A DNA stretch of 64,000 nt from an uncultured bacterium (GTDB lineage: Bacteria > Planctomycetota > UBA1135 > GCA-002686595). Below the pieces are notes generated by a model, which was not told the DNA's origin, did not search any database, and saw nothing but the letters and a program-made list of their open reading frames with translations. The translations under genes were made by a program, and so were the position numbers. Within the stretch, counting starts at the first letter, position 1; every line of letters begins with the position of its first letter. Below are positions 7,959 through 16,536 of the stretch, one piece after another. Location of the stretch: the NCBI GenBank assembly GCA_938075305.1, contig CALJGV010000007.1, forward strand, positions 339,547 through 403,546. The letters are read 5' to 3'.

Positions 7959-9074
7959 TCAGAGCGGGAACTCGCCGTCGCCGGCGTCAGCCTCGCCGCG
8001 GCGCTGGGACAGGTCGAAGAGGAACTCGCCCTGCTTGCGGATGTGGTTGGGGACCTCCGCGAAGACGTCGCTGAAGATGGTCTCCAGCCCGGGCGCGGCG
8101 GTCGCCTCCGCGGCCTTGGCCGCGCGATCGATCTCCGCCAGGGTGTCGGCGCGCATGGCCTCGTCCTGCTCGGGCGTGAGGAGCCCCTTGCGCTCGAGGA
8201 AGCGGCGGAAGCGGTCCACCGGATCCTTCTGCTTCCACTCCTCGACCAGCTCGGCGGGGACGTACTTGGTGGGGTCGTCAGAGGTGGAGTGCCCCCCCAT
8301 ACGGAAGGTGACCGCCTCGATGAGCGTGGGGCCCTCCCCGCGGCGGGCGCGCTCCGCGGCCTCGAGCACGGCCTGGCGGACCGCGAAGAGATCGTTGCCG
8401 TCCACGGTCGCGTGGGGCATCCCGTAGGCCTCGGCCTTGACCGCGTAGCCATCACTCGCCGTCTGGTGATCCGAGGGGCAGGAGATGGCGTAGCCGTTGT
8501 TCTGGCAGAGGAACACCACCGGCGACTTCCAGACGGCGGCGAAGTTCATGCCGCTGTGGAAGCCGAGGCTGGAGGTGCCGCCGTCCCCAAAGCTGACGAG
8601 GTGCACGGTGTCTTCGCCGCGCAGCTTGGAGGCGTGCGCCGCCCCCACCGCGTGGGGCAGGTGGGTGCCGATCGGCGAGCTGATGCTGTAGAAGTGGATC
8701 GGCTCGACGAAGGAGAAGTGCACGGGCATCTGGCGGCCCTTGGCGCTGTCCTCCGCGTTGCCAAACATGTTGTGCATCATCTCCACGGCCGGGATGCCGT
8801 GGTAGAGCGCCATCCCGAAGTCCCGATAGCTCGGGAAGATCCAGTCGCTCTTGCGCAGGGCGCTGGCAGCGCCGACCTGGGTCGCCTCGATCCCGAGGTT
8901 GGGGATCGAGAAGCCGATCCGGCCGGCCCGCTGGAGCTTCAGGCAGATCTCGTCGAAGGACCGCACGAGCAGCATCGTGCGATAGCAATGCAGGAGCTCT
9001 GCGTCGGAGAGGTCCGCCTCGAAGCCCTTCTTCGTGGCGCCGTCGGGCGCCAGCACGGTGAGCATGTCAGTCAT
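7959..9074 (-). CDS. 2-oxoacid dehydrogenase E1 component, alpha subunit (paralogue 2)
   Basis: A 371-residue E1alpha, homologous along its length to the gene at 4142-5251. It has the ThDP motif from GDGGTSSLGFH to CQNNGY, the loop FRMGGHSTSDDPTKY close to the branched-chain-type GHHSTSDDS pattern, and the C-terminal segment FAEVPNHIRKQGEF. It lies just upstream of E1beta, the usual alpha-beta order, so this copy is the more conventional partner. The other copy sits unusually between E2 and E3. It follows lipA by 29 bases. The two paralogues may give the complex two substrate ranges; this is inference. Confidence 0.88.
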   Translation of the reverse strand: MTDMLTVLAPDGATKKGFEADLSDAELLHCYRTMLLVRSFDEICLKLQRAGRIGFSIPNLGIEATQVGAASALRKSDWIFPSYRDFGMALYHGIPAVEMMHNMFGNAEDSAKGRQMPVHFSFVEPIHFYSISSPIGTHLPHAVGAAHASKLRGEDTVHLVSFGDGGTSSLGFHSGMNFAAVWKSPVVFLCQNNGYAISCPSDHQTASDGYAVKAEAYGMPHATVDGNDLFAVRQAVLEAAERARRGEGPTLIEAVTFRMGGHSTSDDPTKYVPAELVEEWKQKDPVDRFRRFLERKGLLTPEQDEAMRADTLAEIDRAAKAAEATAAPGLETIFSDVFAEVPNHIRKQGEFLFDLSQRRGEADAGDGEFPL

Positions 9075-9103
9075 GGTCGATCTTGGAAGCAGGGGGTCGG
9101 CGG

Positions 9104-10069
9104 TCAGCTCTTGCGGCCCCGGCGCGCGTTCACGAGACGCGCCGCGAAGAACTCTCCGGCCTTGTAGCTGGAGCGGACGAGCGGGCCGGAGGCCACGTAG
9201 AGGAAGCCCATGGCGCGAGCCTCGACTTCCAGCTCCTTGAAGCGCTCCGGGGTCACGTAGTCACGGACCGGCGCGTGGTTGGGGGAGGGCCTCAGGTACT
9301 GCCCGAGGGTGAGGAAGTCGACCCCCGCCTCGCGCAGCAGGCCGATCGCGTCCTCCAGCTCGGCGTGGGACTCACCCAGGCCGACCATGAGGGACGACTT
9401 GGTGAAGACGTCGGGATCGTGGTCCTTGGCCTGGCGCAGCACGTCCAGGGAGCGCTCGTAGCTGCAGCGCGGGTCGCGGATCTTGCGCTGGAGCCGCGGG
9501 ACCACCTCGACGTTGTGGGCCAGCACGTCCGGGCGCGCCGCCATGAGGGTCTCCAGCTGCGTGTCGACGTAGTCGGGGATCAGCACCTCGACCACGGTGC
9601 GCTCGGCGTGGGTGCGGATGGAGCGGATGCATTCGGCGTAGTGACCGGCGCCCCCGTCGGCAAGGTCATCGCGGTCCACGCTGGTCACCACCACGTAGTC
9701 CAGGTCCATCTCGCCGATGGCCCGGCCCACGTGGGCGGGCTCCTCGGGGTCGGGAGGCGCGGCGCGGTCGACGGTCTTGACCGCGCAGAACCGGCAACGC
9801 CGGGTGCACTCGTCCCCCAGCACCATGATCGTCATGGTGGCGTGGTCCCCCTTCCAGCACTCTCCGATGTTGGGGCAGCGCGCCTCCTCGCAGACCGTGT
9901 TGAGCTTCAGGTCCCGGGTCAGGCTCTTGAGCTTGCTGTACCCCTCCCCGCCGGGGAGCGGGACCTTCAGCCACGGGGGCTTCGGTGATCGCCGGGCCTT
10001 CTCCTCTCCGGCGCCCTGGGGCGCCGAGGGGCCGGCTTGGCTGGGAGCGTTGGGTTCGAGGGACGTCAT
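9104..10069 (-). CDS. lipA: Lipoyl synthase LipA
   Basis: Radical SAM enzyme that inserts two sulfur atoms into the octanoyl group attached to lipoyl domains. It has the auxiliary 4Fe-4S cluster motif CEEARCPNIGECW and the radical SAM motif CTRRCRFCAV. The family-specific VVVTSVDRDDLADGGAGH, KSSLMVGLGE and GQYLRPS segments are also present. I start it at the ATG at 10069 (MTSLEPNAPS), giving 321 residues. The frame is open up to 10177, but that extension crosses a terminator hairpin and lies upstream of the likely -10 box at 10093. It is the first gene of the dehydrogenase operon. Confidence 0.95.
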   Translation of the reverse strand: MTSLEPNAPSQAGPSAPQGAGEEKARRSPKPPWLKVPLPGGEGYSKLKSLTRDLKLNTVCEEARCPNIGECWKGDHATMTIMVLGDECTRRCRFCAVKTVDRAAPPDPEEPAHVGRAIGEMDLDYVVVTSVDRDDLADGGAGHYAECIRSIRTHAERTVVEVLIPDYVDTQLETLMAARPDVLAHNVEVVPRLQRKIRDPRCSYERSLDVLRQAKDHDPDVFTKSSLMVGLGESHAELEDAIGLLREAGVDFLTLGQYLRPSPNHAPVRDYVTPERFKELEVEARAMGFLYVASGPLVRSSYKAGEFFAARLVNARRGRKS

Positions 10070-10092
10070 CTGAGCGGCGAATTGGGCGCGAG

Positions 10093-10098
10093 AGAATA
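10093..10098 (-). promoter_or_regulatory. -10 box (TATTCT) for the lipA operon
   Basis: Minus-strand TATTCT lies 23 bases before the lipA ATG and immediately after the preceding terminator hairpin. It fits the TAnnnT pattern shared by many starts in this window. No clear -35. Confidence 0.45.
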
Positions 10099-10099
10099 A

Positions 10100-10138
10100 C
10101 AGAAGGGGCCGCCCTCCGTCGGCGGCGGCCCCCCTCTG
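10100..10138 (-). terminator. Terminator hairpin after the decahaem gene
   Basis: Strong GC inverted repeat (GGGGCCGCC with GGCGGCCCC, extended by CAGA/TCTG) about 80 bases past the stop of the gene at 10220. On the minus strand it is followed by GTTATTCTCTC, a weak T-rich tail that doubles as the lipA promoter region. Confidence 0.6.
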
Positions 10139-10219
10139 TCGCACCTCCTTGCCGAGGAATCGACCCCTGGACCCCAATCCGACCCGCGGGAGCCTCCAGA
10201 GGGGTCGCGCCGTGCGCCC

Positions 10220-13200
10220 TCAGCGCCGGCTGCGGCGCTCCAGGAGGGTCCAGACCACGCTCGAGACCTCGTCCTCGTCGACCGTCCCGCTCCCGTCGAG
10301 GTCCCAGCGAGTCAGGAAGTCGTCGGGGCCGGACTCCACCCCCCACCTCAGAAGCACCGCCTCCGCCCGCTCGAGCTCGTCCGGCTCCACGATCGAGGAG
10401 CGGTCCGCGTCGAGTTGGGCGAAGAGGAGCGGCCGACGGCGAAGCTCCCGCTTGGTGAGCTGCCCGTCCCCGTCCGCGTCGAGTCCCGCGCAGATGGTCT
10501 CCACGGTGGAGCCGGGCGGCAGGTCCATCCGCGGCCCCCGCCGGCGCGTGGGCCACTCCGTGTCCCTGGGCACCTCCCCCCGGTCCCGGCGGCTGGCGAA
10601 TCGCGTGGGGTCCAGCTGGCAGAAGCCGTCGTCGTCCCGGTCCAGGAGCCGCCAGTCCTCGTCCCGAAGGCTGAACTCCCTTGGGCCAATCGAGCCGCCG
10701 CCCGACCGGTCCAGGGCCTCGAAGCGCTCGAGGCCCGCTCGGTCCCCGAAGCGGAGCTCCCGGAGGGGCCCTGGGTGCCGGGAGAGCTCGTGGAGGTCCA
10801 GGCGCTTGTTCCCGTTCAGGTCCAGGGCGCCGAACACCGCGCGCTCCGCCTCGTTGCGGTCCAGGCGGCCGTCCTTCTTGCGCTCGAACTCGAACGGGTC
10901 GACGCTGTCCAGCAGGCGCGCGAGGTCCCCATCCGGGGTCACCCGCTCCTCAGGATCAGGGATTGGTTCGGCCTCGATCACCGCGCTCCCGCGGTACTCC
11001 TCCGCGGTCCGGGCGAGCTCCGCGAGGGTGACGCGTCCGTCCCCGTCGAGGTCGACGGCGCCGCCCCCCACCTTGGCGATCTCGTCGCCCACCAGGAGCC
11101 CGCTGCGGTCCTCGTCCGCATGGCCGAACAGCCTCCGGGCCGACGCAGCGGCGGCGATGGACTCCTGGGCGTATGGCCCGAGCGTCCCGAGGACGTCCCC
11201 CTCGACGTCCAGCAGCTTCTCGATCTCCGGGCGCATCAGCCAGCGTGACCCGGGATGGCTGACGTCCTTCAGCCGCCTGCCGTCCTCGTCCATCATCTTG
11301 TCCAGGGGAAAGCGCTCGGCCCGGAGGACGTAGCCCTCCTGGAGGCCGAGGAGCTGGCCCAGCATCACGGGCTCGGCGCCATTGGTCACGTCGTTGACGA
11401 TGACCCCCTCTTCGCCCGGGATGAAGGCGTACTTGCGCAGGAACGGGGGCGTGTACCACTCCCCCACCTCGAGCAGGTCCGAGGCGCCGCCGGACGGGGC
11501 GCGGGAGACCTGCTCCTGCGACGATGGGTCCGTGACATCGACCGTCCGCAGGAACGAGTCTTGCTGCCCGTTGTTCTGGGTCCGCTCCTCTACGAAGTAC
11601 ATGTAGTCCCGCTCGCGCGTGCGATCCCCCCCCTGGGGGGACGCGAGCTCCACGTGACTCCGCAGCACGACGCTGTGGTAGACGGCATTGTCCCGGCGGC
11701 GCTCGGCGGCGCCGGGTCGCCGCCGCTCCGACTCCACGAGCTCGAGGTGCGCCGGCTCGGTGGCGTCGACGAGGATCGGGCCTGCTTCCTCGTCACAGAC
11801 CGCCACAAGCCGCCGCGCAAGGGTCCGCTCGTCCGAGGGTTGGCCGTCCTGGTCCACCGTCGGCCGGCTGAACTGGAACATGACGTCGAGGTCCACGGCC
11901 CCGGCCCCCCCACCGTCCAGCGCCAGGCCGCCAATGACCCGCGGCTTCACGGGCACTCGAACGTCCACGACGATCAGCCCGCCAGGCCCGTCCGCGACGT
12001 ACGCGTAGGGCCACCGAATCTCGATGTCGTGGGCGTCGATCGTGGGCAGCGCCGCCACGAGCTCGAGCTCATCCGGGTCGCTGACGTCGAAGACCTTCAC
12101 GCCCCCCAGGCCGTCCGCCACCCAGAGGTGGGAGCCGGCGAGTGCGAGCCCCCTCGGGGAGACCGTCATGTGGAAGTCGGTCCGGCGAGGCGCCCGGAGG
12201 TCCCGGAGGTCGATGGCGTGGATCCCCCGCTTGCCCTCGGACACGTAGACGTGGTGCACGTGGCCGTGCAGGGGATCGGTGGCCAACTCCAGGTCCACGA
12301 TGTCGGGGAGCACGAACCGCGCGAGCGGCGCGCTCTGCTGCGGGTTCTCGCGGTCGAAGCCCACGACCTCGATCCCTCGGCGGTCCGCTGCCACCACCAC
12401 CTGCCGGCCCAGCCGGAAGTTCTGCGAGCCCATCCCCCAGGTCTCTGACGCCCGGTGGCACTCCGCGCAGGACCGGGCGGTCGGGCGCGTCGAATGGAGC
12501 TGGTGGTGGATCATGGTCAGCCCCGAGAGCCCGTTCGCCGTGACCGGGAACTCCTGGTCAAGGATCCGCTTGCCCTCGGCGTCGTCCACGGTCCCCATGG
12601 TGGAGAAGCCCGTGAGGTAGGGCGCGACCCGGCCGCGCTCGTCGAGGCCGGCGTAGAAGCTCTTCCACGTGGTGAAGACCTTCTCCTGGGTGGTCACGCG
12701 GCCCGGGGTCCGCTGGCCGGACAACAGGTCGAGCTGGGTCAGCGCCTCGTTGCGGTAGAAGTGGAAGCCGAGGAAGTTCACGTTCCATCCGCCGTGGCAC
12801 GTGTAGCACGCGACGTTTCCGTGGTCCGAGGTCATGGCGAGCTGCGCCTCGGGGTTGTAGTCCTCGTGCCCGATGTCGATCACGTTGACCGCCTGCTTGA
12901 TGCGGTGCTCCTCGCCCGTGACCTTGCTGCGCATCCACACCTCACCGTCCCGCTCGAACAGGTGCTTCAGGCGCGTCCCGCGCTCTGTGCGCATGGTCGC
13001 CCGCTCCTCGATGGAGCCGTGGCACGCCTCGCATGAGATGTCCGTGGCCTCCTCCATCTTCGAGAGGAGGCGGCCGTCCCCCATCACCCCGTCGAGGGTG
13101 TGGCAGTCGACGCAGTGCAGCCCGGAGGCGTGGTGGACGTCGGGCGGCGTGACCTCCGGGTCGTTCACGAAGAACGCCCGGTGCAGGAGGCTGTCCGTGG

Positions 13201-14128
13201 TCCCGGGGATCTCCGGCCCCCCGGGCGCCCCGGGCGGGAGCTGCGAGAGCCCGCGGAAGTGCAGGCCGATGGACGCGTCCCCGTAGTGGCAGGTCGTGCA
13301 GGTCTCCGTGGGAGGTGCCGTCAGCATGGTGTGGGCGCGCGGGTGCCCCGGCTCCACGCGCTTCGCCGTCCGATCCGCGGACTCGCTCAGCCCGTCCGCG
13401 CGGTACGGGACGTGGCAGGCCGCGCACCCGGCGCCGCGGTACTCGCCGTCGAACCCGACTCGACCGCGCAGCGCCCGCCCCTGGGACCACAGGTGACACT
13501 GCATGCACTCCTTGCGCACCAGGTCCGGGAAGTGCGCGGCGAGGTCCCCCTGCTCATCCGCCGAGTCGAACTTCGGTGGCTGGAGGAGCCGCTCGACCGT
13601 GCTGCCCTCGACGCCCCTCGGGGCGGCGACGGGAAAGACGGAATAGCGGGAGTCCTTCTCCTTCTGGAGTCCGTTCTCGAAGAAGCCGTCCGAGAGGTGG
13701 GCGGCGGTGGTGCCGTGGAGGGACACCATCAGGTGGTCGATGAGCTCCCCGTGGCAGTCCCCGCACACGCGCTCGGCGACGCGCAGGTCCATGGGGTTCA
13801 AGAAGCGCAGGTAGGCGAGGTCGTGGTTCTCCGGCAGGACCCGCTCGTTGGTGGCCACCGGGGCGCTGGGCTGCACGTGCGCGCGGACCTTCTCCCTGGC
13901 CTCGCCGTCTCCCCCGTGGCACTCCACGCAGGAGAGGGGAAATCCGGGGTGCATGTCCTCGATGCCCTCGTGGCACTTCATGCAGCCCTCCGAGTCCGCA
14001 GACGCCGGCGCCGCCACGACCACGGGCACCCCGGGGATCGGGGCCGCACCGCGGTCGCCGGACGCGAGCGCTCCGCCGACGATCGAGACGAGGAGCAGGG
14101 CGATCGGGGCCGCCGCCCGGGGGAACAT
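10220..14128 (-). CDS. Secreted decahaem cytochrome with LVIVD-type propeller and C-terminal EF-hands
   Basis: A 1302-residue exported protein with a signal peptide at residues 1-23. Ten CxxCH c-type haem sites lie between residues 49 and about 558: CMKCH, CVECH, CGDCH, CMQCH, CAACH, CTTCH, CVDCH, CEACH, CYTCH and CAECH. Next come LVIVD-like propeller repeats (HLWVADGLGGVKVFDVSD, AYVADGPGGLIVVDV). The last 300 residues hold a series of EF-hand-like loops such as DLDGDGRVTLAEL, DADGDGQLTKREL and DLDGSGTVDEDEV, some degenerate. Parts resemble multihaem proteins in electron transfer and Ca-binding proteins common in planctomycetes; I do not recognise this full architecture. It is the last gene of a three-gene overlapping operon (TGATG junction). 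A role in periplasmic or surface redox chemistry is inference. Confidence 0.9.
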   Translation of the reverse strand: MFPRAAAPIALLLVSIVGGALASGDRGAAPIPGVPVVVAAPASADSEGCMKCHEGIEDMHPGFPLSCVECHGGDGEAREKVRAHVQPSAPVATNERVLPENHDLAYLRFLNPMDLRVAERVCGDCHGELIDHLMVSLHGTTAAHLSDGFFENGLQKEKDSRYSVFPVAAPRGVEGSTVERLLQPPKFDSADEQGDLAAHFPDLVRKECMQCHLWSQGRALRGRVGFDGEYRGAGCAACHVPYRADGLSESADRTAKRVEPGHPRAHTMLTAPPTETCTTCHYGDASIGLHFRGLSQLPPGAPGGPEIPGTTDSLLHRAFFVNDPEVTPPDVHHASGLHCVDCHTLDGVMGDGRLLSKMEEATDISCEACHGSIEERATMRTERGTRLKHLFERDGEVWMRSKVTGEEHRIKQAVNVIDIGHEDYNPEAQLAMTSDHGNVACYTCHGGWNVNFLGFHFYRNEALTQLDLLSGQRTPGRVTTQEKVFTTWKSFYAGLDERGRVAPYLTGFSTMGTVDDAEGKRILDQEFPVTANGLSGLTMIHHQLHSTRPTARSCAECHRASETWGMGSQNFRLGRQVVVAADRRGIEVVGFDRENPQQSAPLARFVLPDIVDLELATDPLHGHVHHVYVSEGKRGIHAIDLRDLRAPRRTDFHMTVSPRGLALAGSHLWVADGLGGVKVFDVSDPDELELVAALPTIDAHDIEIRWPYAYVADGPGGLIVVDVRVPVKPRVIGGLALDGGGAGAVDLDVMFQFSRPTVDQDGQPSDERTLARRLVAVCDEEAGPILVDATEPAHLELVESERRRPGAAERRRDNAVYHSVVLRSHVELASPQGGDRTRERDYMYFVEERTQNNGQQDSFLRTVDVTDPSSQEQVSRAPSGGASDLLEVGEWYTPPFLRKYAFIPGEEGVIVNDVTNGAEPVMLGQLLGLQEGYVLRAERFPLDKMMDEDGRRLKDVSHPGSRWLMRPEIEKLLDVEGDVLGTLGPYAQESIAAAASARRLFGHADEDRSGLLVGDEIAKVGGGAVDLDGDGRVTLAELARTAEEYRGSAVIEAEPIPDPEERVTPDGDLARLLDSVDPFEFERKKDGRLDRNEAERAVFGALDLNGNKRLDLHELSRHPGPLRELRFGDRAGLERFEALDRSGGGSIGPREFSLRDEDWRLLDRDDDGFCQLDPTRFASRRDRGEVPRDTEWPTRRRGPRMDLPPGSTVETICAGLDADGDGQLTKRELRRRPLLFAQLDADRSSIVEPDELERAEAVLLRWGVESGPDDFLTRWDLDGSGTVDEDEVSSVVWTLLERRSRR

Positions 14129-15282
14129 CAGGAGTAGATCTCCCGTAGCACCGAGCCCTTGGCGTGGCGCGCGTCCGCGCCGAAGAGATCGGCGATCGTC
14201 GGCATCACGTCGATCGTCCTGCGGTCGTCCTTCACCACCTTCCCGCGCTTGAAGTCCGGTCCCCAGGCCACCCCGTGGACGAAGCGCAGGTCATCCGAGC
14301 CGTCCCCGTGATCGAGGCCACGGCGGGAGTTGAGGTCGGCGTCACGGCCGAATTCGGGGAGGACGACAACCGCCGTGGAATCGCGCAGGGTCTCATCCCC
14401 GCGGATCGCCGCGACCAGCTCACCGATCGCCGCGTCGTTACGGCGGATGACCTCGGTGTAGCCGTTGAAGGACCCGTGGGCGATGTCCGCCTGCTGGAGG
14501 ACCACGCCGATCATTCTGGGGCGGAAGACCGAGAGGAGGTTCCGGGCGAGCTGGATCGCCTTGGCGTCGCCGGCCCCCGCGCCGGTCATCCCGGTGACCC
14601 CACGCCCGAGCTCCTCGAGGATGTAGCGCTCGACCCGCGCCCGGGAGGTCTCCGCGGCGGAGGGCGGCGCGCCGCCGCGCAGCACGCGGCGCAGCTCGCT
14701 CACCCGCTCGGCGTCCGATCCCGCCAGGGGGCGAGGCGTCCCGAGCTTGGCGACGATGCCCTTGAACTCCTCGTTGAAGATCCCGTCGCCGTCGAGCGTC
14801 GTCGCGCCGTATTTCTGCCCGTAGTCCGGGTGCAGCCCGTACGCGTAGTTCACCTGCTGCGCCCCGCCGGAGGTGGTGACCCAGACGTCGCTCGCGGCCA
14901 GCCCGAGGTCCTTTCGGACGTATTCGAAGAGCGTGGGGTCGGGCGCGCGGCTGTTGTCCCGGATGCCGCGGGCCTCGGAGATGCCCGTCACGATGGACAT
15001 GGAGGCCCCGAAGTGGCCGAGGTTGGCGGTCCTCAGGCGGGTGAAGAGCACCCCCTCGTCCGCGAGTTGGACCAGGTTGGGGATCTGCTTGGGGGAGCCG
15101 AAGGTCTCCCTGCTGCGCACGCCGCCGGCCATGATGACGAGCACCACGTGCTTGGTCTTCATGCCAGGTCGAATCGGTCCGATCGCCGAGACCAACGGCG
15201 CGGAGAGGCCCATCACCCCGGCGCCTGCTGCGGAGCGGAGGAGGTCCCGACGAGAGGGAGAGGCGGATCGGAAGAAGCTCAT
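14128..15282 (-). CDS. Tat-exported DUF1501 protein (alkaline-phosphatase/sulfatase-like fold)
   Basis: A 384-residue protein starting with a twin-arginine signal (SPSRRDLLRSAAGAGVMGLS). It then shows the DUF1501 pattern found in large numbers in planctomycetes: KHVVLVIMAGGVRSRETF, LPEFGRDADLNSRRGLDHGDG near the end, and a C-terminal DVMPTIADLFG. These segments correspond to the alkaline-phosphatase-superfamily fold; the family substrate is unknown. The usual metal-binding Asp in the first motif appears replaced (VIMAGGV), so catalytic activity is doubtful. It overlaps the upstream DUF1549-like gene by ATGA and the downstream decahaem gene by one base, so all three are co-translated. Confidence 0.85.
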   Translation of the reverse strand: MSFFRSASPSRRDLLRSAAGAGVMGLSAPLVSAIGPIRPGMKTKHVVLVIMAGGVRSRETFGSPKQIPNLVQLADEGVLFTRLRTANLGHFGASMSIVTGISEARGIRDNSRAPDPTLFEYVRKDLGLAASDVWVTTSGGAQQVNYAYGLHPDYGQKYGATTLDGDGIFNEEFKGIVAKLGTPRPLAGSDAERVSELRRVLRGGAPPSAAETSRARVERYILEELGRGVTGMTGAGAGDAKAIQLARNLLSVFRPRMIGVVLQQADIAHGSFNGYTEVIRRNDAAIGELVAAIRGDETLRDSTAVVVLPEFGRDADLNSRRGLDHGDGSDDLRFVHGVAWGPDFKRGKVVKDDRRTIDVMPTIADLFGADARHAKGSVLREIYS

Positions 15283-16334
15283 GATGACTCGTACTCCGGA
15301 CTGCTGAGGAGGGTGTAGAGGACGAGGGCGGGGCCGTCCCCTGATTCTGCAGCGACGCGGGTGAAGGCGCTCGCCTCTTCTGCGGATGGCGCCCGGCCGA
15401 GCAGGCGCTGGAACACATCCAGGACCCAGGCCGCCGCGTCCGGGAGCTCGGGACCGCGTGGCGGCCTCGTGCCCTCGGCATCCAGCAGCATGCGGGCGAT
15501 CGTCGAGCGCAGCGGTGCGGGGTCGCCGAGGCCATCGAGCGCGCTACGCAGGGCCTCCGTCGTCGCGCCCGTGGGCGGCGGCGCGCCCAGGTCCACGTAG
15601 ACGGCCCGCACCCAGGTGCGGTTGGACATCGGCGCGCCGCGCGCGACCCGCTCCGCGTAGGCCTCGGACCCCAGCCACTCCTTGACGAGGTCCGGGAAGG
15701 CGCGGGGCTCCCGGTGGAGCCGCTTGCCCGCCCGAGCACGATCGCGCTTCGGCATCGGCGACCGGGTCAACCGCTCGTACTCACGGCCGACTAGGAAGCG
15801 CGCGGCGTCCTTGTGACCCGCTGCGATCTCCACCACGTCTGACTGGCTCTCTGCCCGGCTCCCCATGAAGACCCCCGCGCGCCCGTCGTAAGCCCCCTTG
15901 CCGATCTCCAGCTCCCGCTTCGAGGACTGCACCTCGATCCCGCAGAACTGCTCCATGACGACTGTCACGAAGGTGTCTGCGCCCGGGTTGCGGAGCTCGA
16001 AGCTGGAGGACAGGGCGATGCGGTGCAGCGCCTCGCCCGCCGTCATCGTCCCCTTCACGAGCCGCCCCGGCAGCTCATCCAGCGAGGTGCCCACCGGTCG
16101 GAACTGGTCGATCAGCATGAAGAAGTACAGCTGCTCATCGAGCCAGTGCTTCCACGCGGCGTCCGTCGCCCAGAGCTGGTCAAGCACCTGCCCAAGGGGC
16201 TGGCCCAGCCATGAGCCCCGCTCGGCCGGGACCGGTGGGCGCCCAAGGAGGTCGATGCACACCGCCCGGAGCCAGCGATCATCGATCGGGCGGACCAGGG
16301 TCGGAGGGATCTCTGCGAGTGGGGTGGTGGGCAT
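15279..16334 (-). CDS. DUF1549-like planctomycete protein
   Basis: A 351-residue protein with no visible signal peptide or haem site. Two segments resemble DUF1549: WLRAVCIDLLGRPPVPAE near residue 20 and WVRAVYVDLGAPPPTGA near residue 240. Each is followed by a conserved helical stretch ending in a phrase like RMLLDAEG or SPEYE. DUF1549/DUF1553 proteins normally pair with DUF1501 proteins in planctomycetes, and this gene overlaps the DUF1501 gene by four bases, which supports the assignment. It lacks the N-terminal cytochrome-like part of the long DUF1553 proteins; haem may be supplied by the decahaem protein of the same operon. Function unknown. Confidence 0.75.
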   Translation of the reverse strand: MPTTPLAEIPPTLVRPIDDRWLRAVCIDLLGRPPVPAERGSWLGQPLGQVLDQLWATDAAWKHWLDEQLYFFMLIDQFRPVGTSLDELPGRLVKGTMTAGEALHRIALSSSFELRNPGADTFVTVVMEQFCGIEVQSSKRELEIGKGAYDGRAGVFMGSRAESQSDVVEIAAGHKDAARFLVGREYERLTRSPMPKRDRARAGKRLHREPRAFPDLVKEWLGSEAYAERVARGAPMSNRTWVRAVYVDLGAPPPTGATTEALRSALDGLGDPAPLRSTIARMLLDAEGTRPPRGPELPDAAAWVLDVFQRLLGRAPSAEEASAFTRVAAESGDGPALVLYTLLSSPEYESS

Positions 16335-16510
16335 ACCGGGTGGGGTCGGGCGCCCGGGACCGGCGCCGCCACCCCATGGTAGGGCCCCCCGCCGATTTGT
16401 AACCGCTCGATCCCGCCCAGGTGCGCCTGCGTGATCCCCGGCGGTGATTCCGGGACGAAACGAGGCCGCTGCCCCGCTCCAGGGAGAGGGCCGCGGCCGC
16501 GGGGCTCCAG

Positions 16511-16530
16511 CGCGGGGTCAACGCCCCGCG
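16511..16530 (-). terminator. Terminator hairpin after the sigma factor gene
   Basis: Seven-pair perfect stem CGCGGGG/CCCCGCG with a six-base loop, seven bases past the sigma-factor stop. There is no T tract, and a second GC-rich palindrome (CCGCGGCCGCGG) lies just beyond. Plausible end signal. Confidence 0.45.
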
Positions 16531-16536
16531 CGCGGA

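Noticed and set aside
6999..9167. 722-codon plus-strand open frame across E1beta and the second E1alpha
   Set aside because: Antisense shadow of well-recognised genes; no family motifs.
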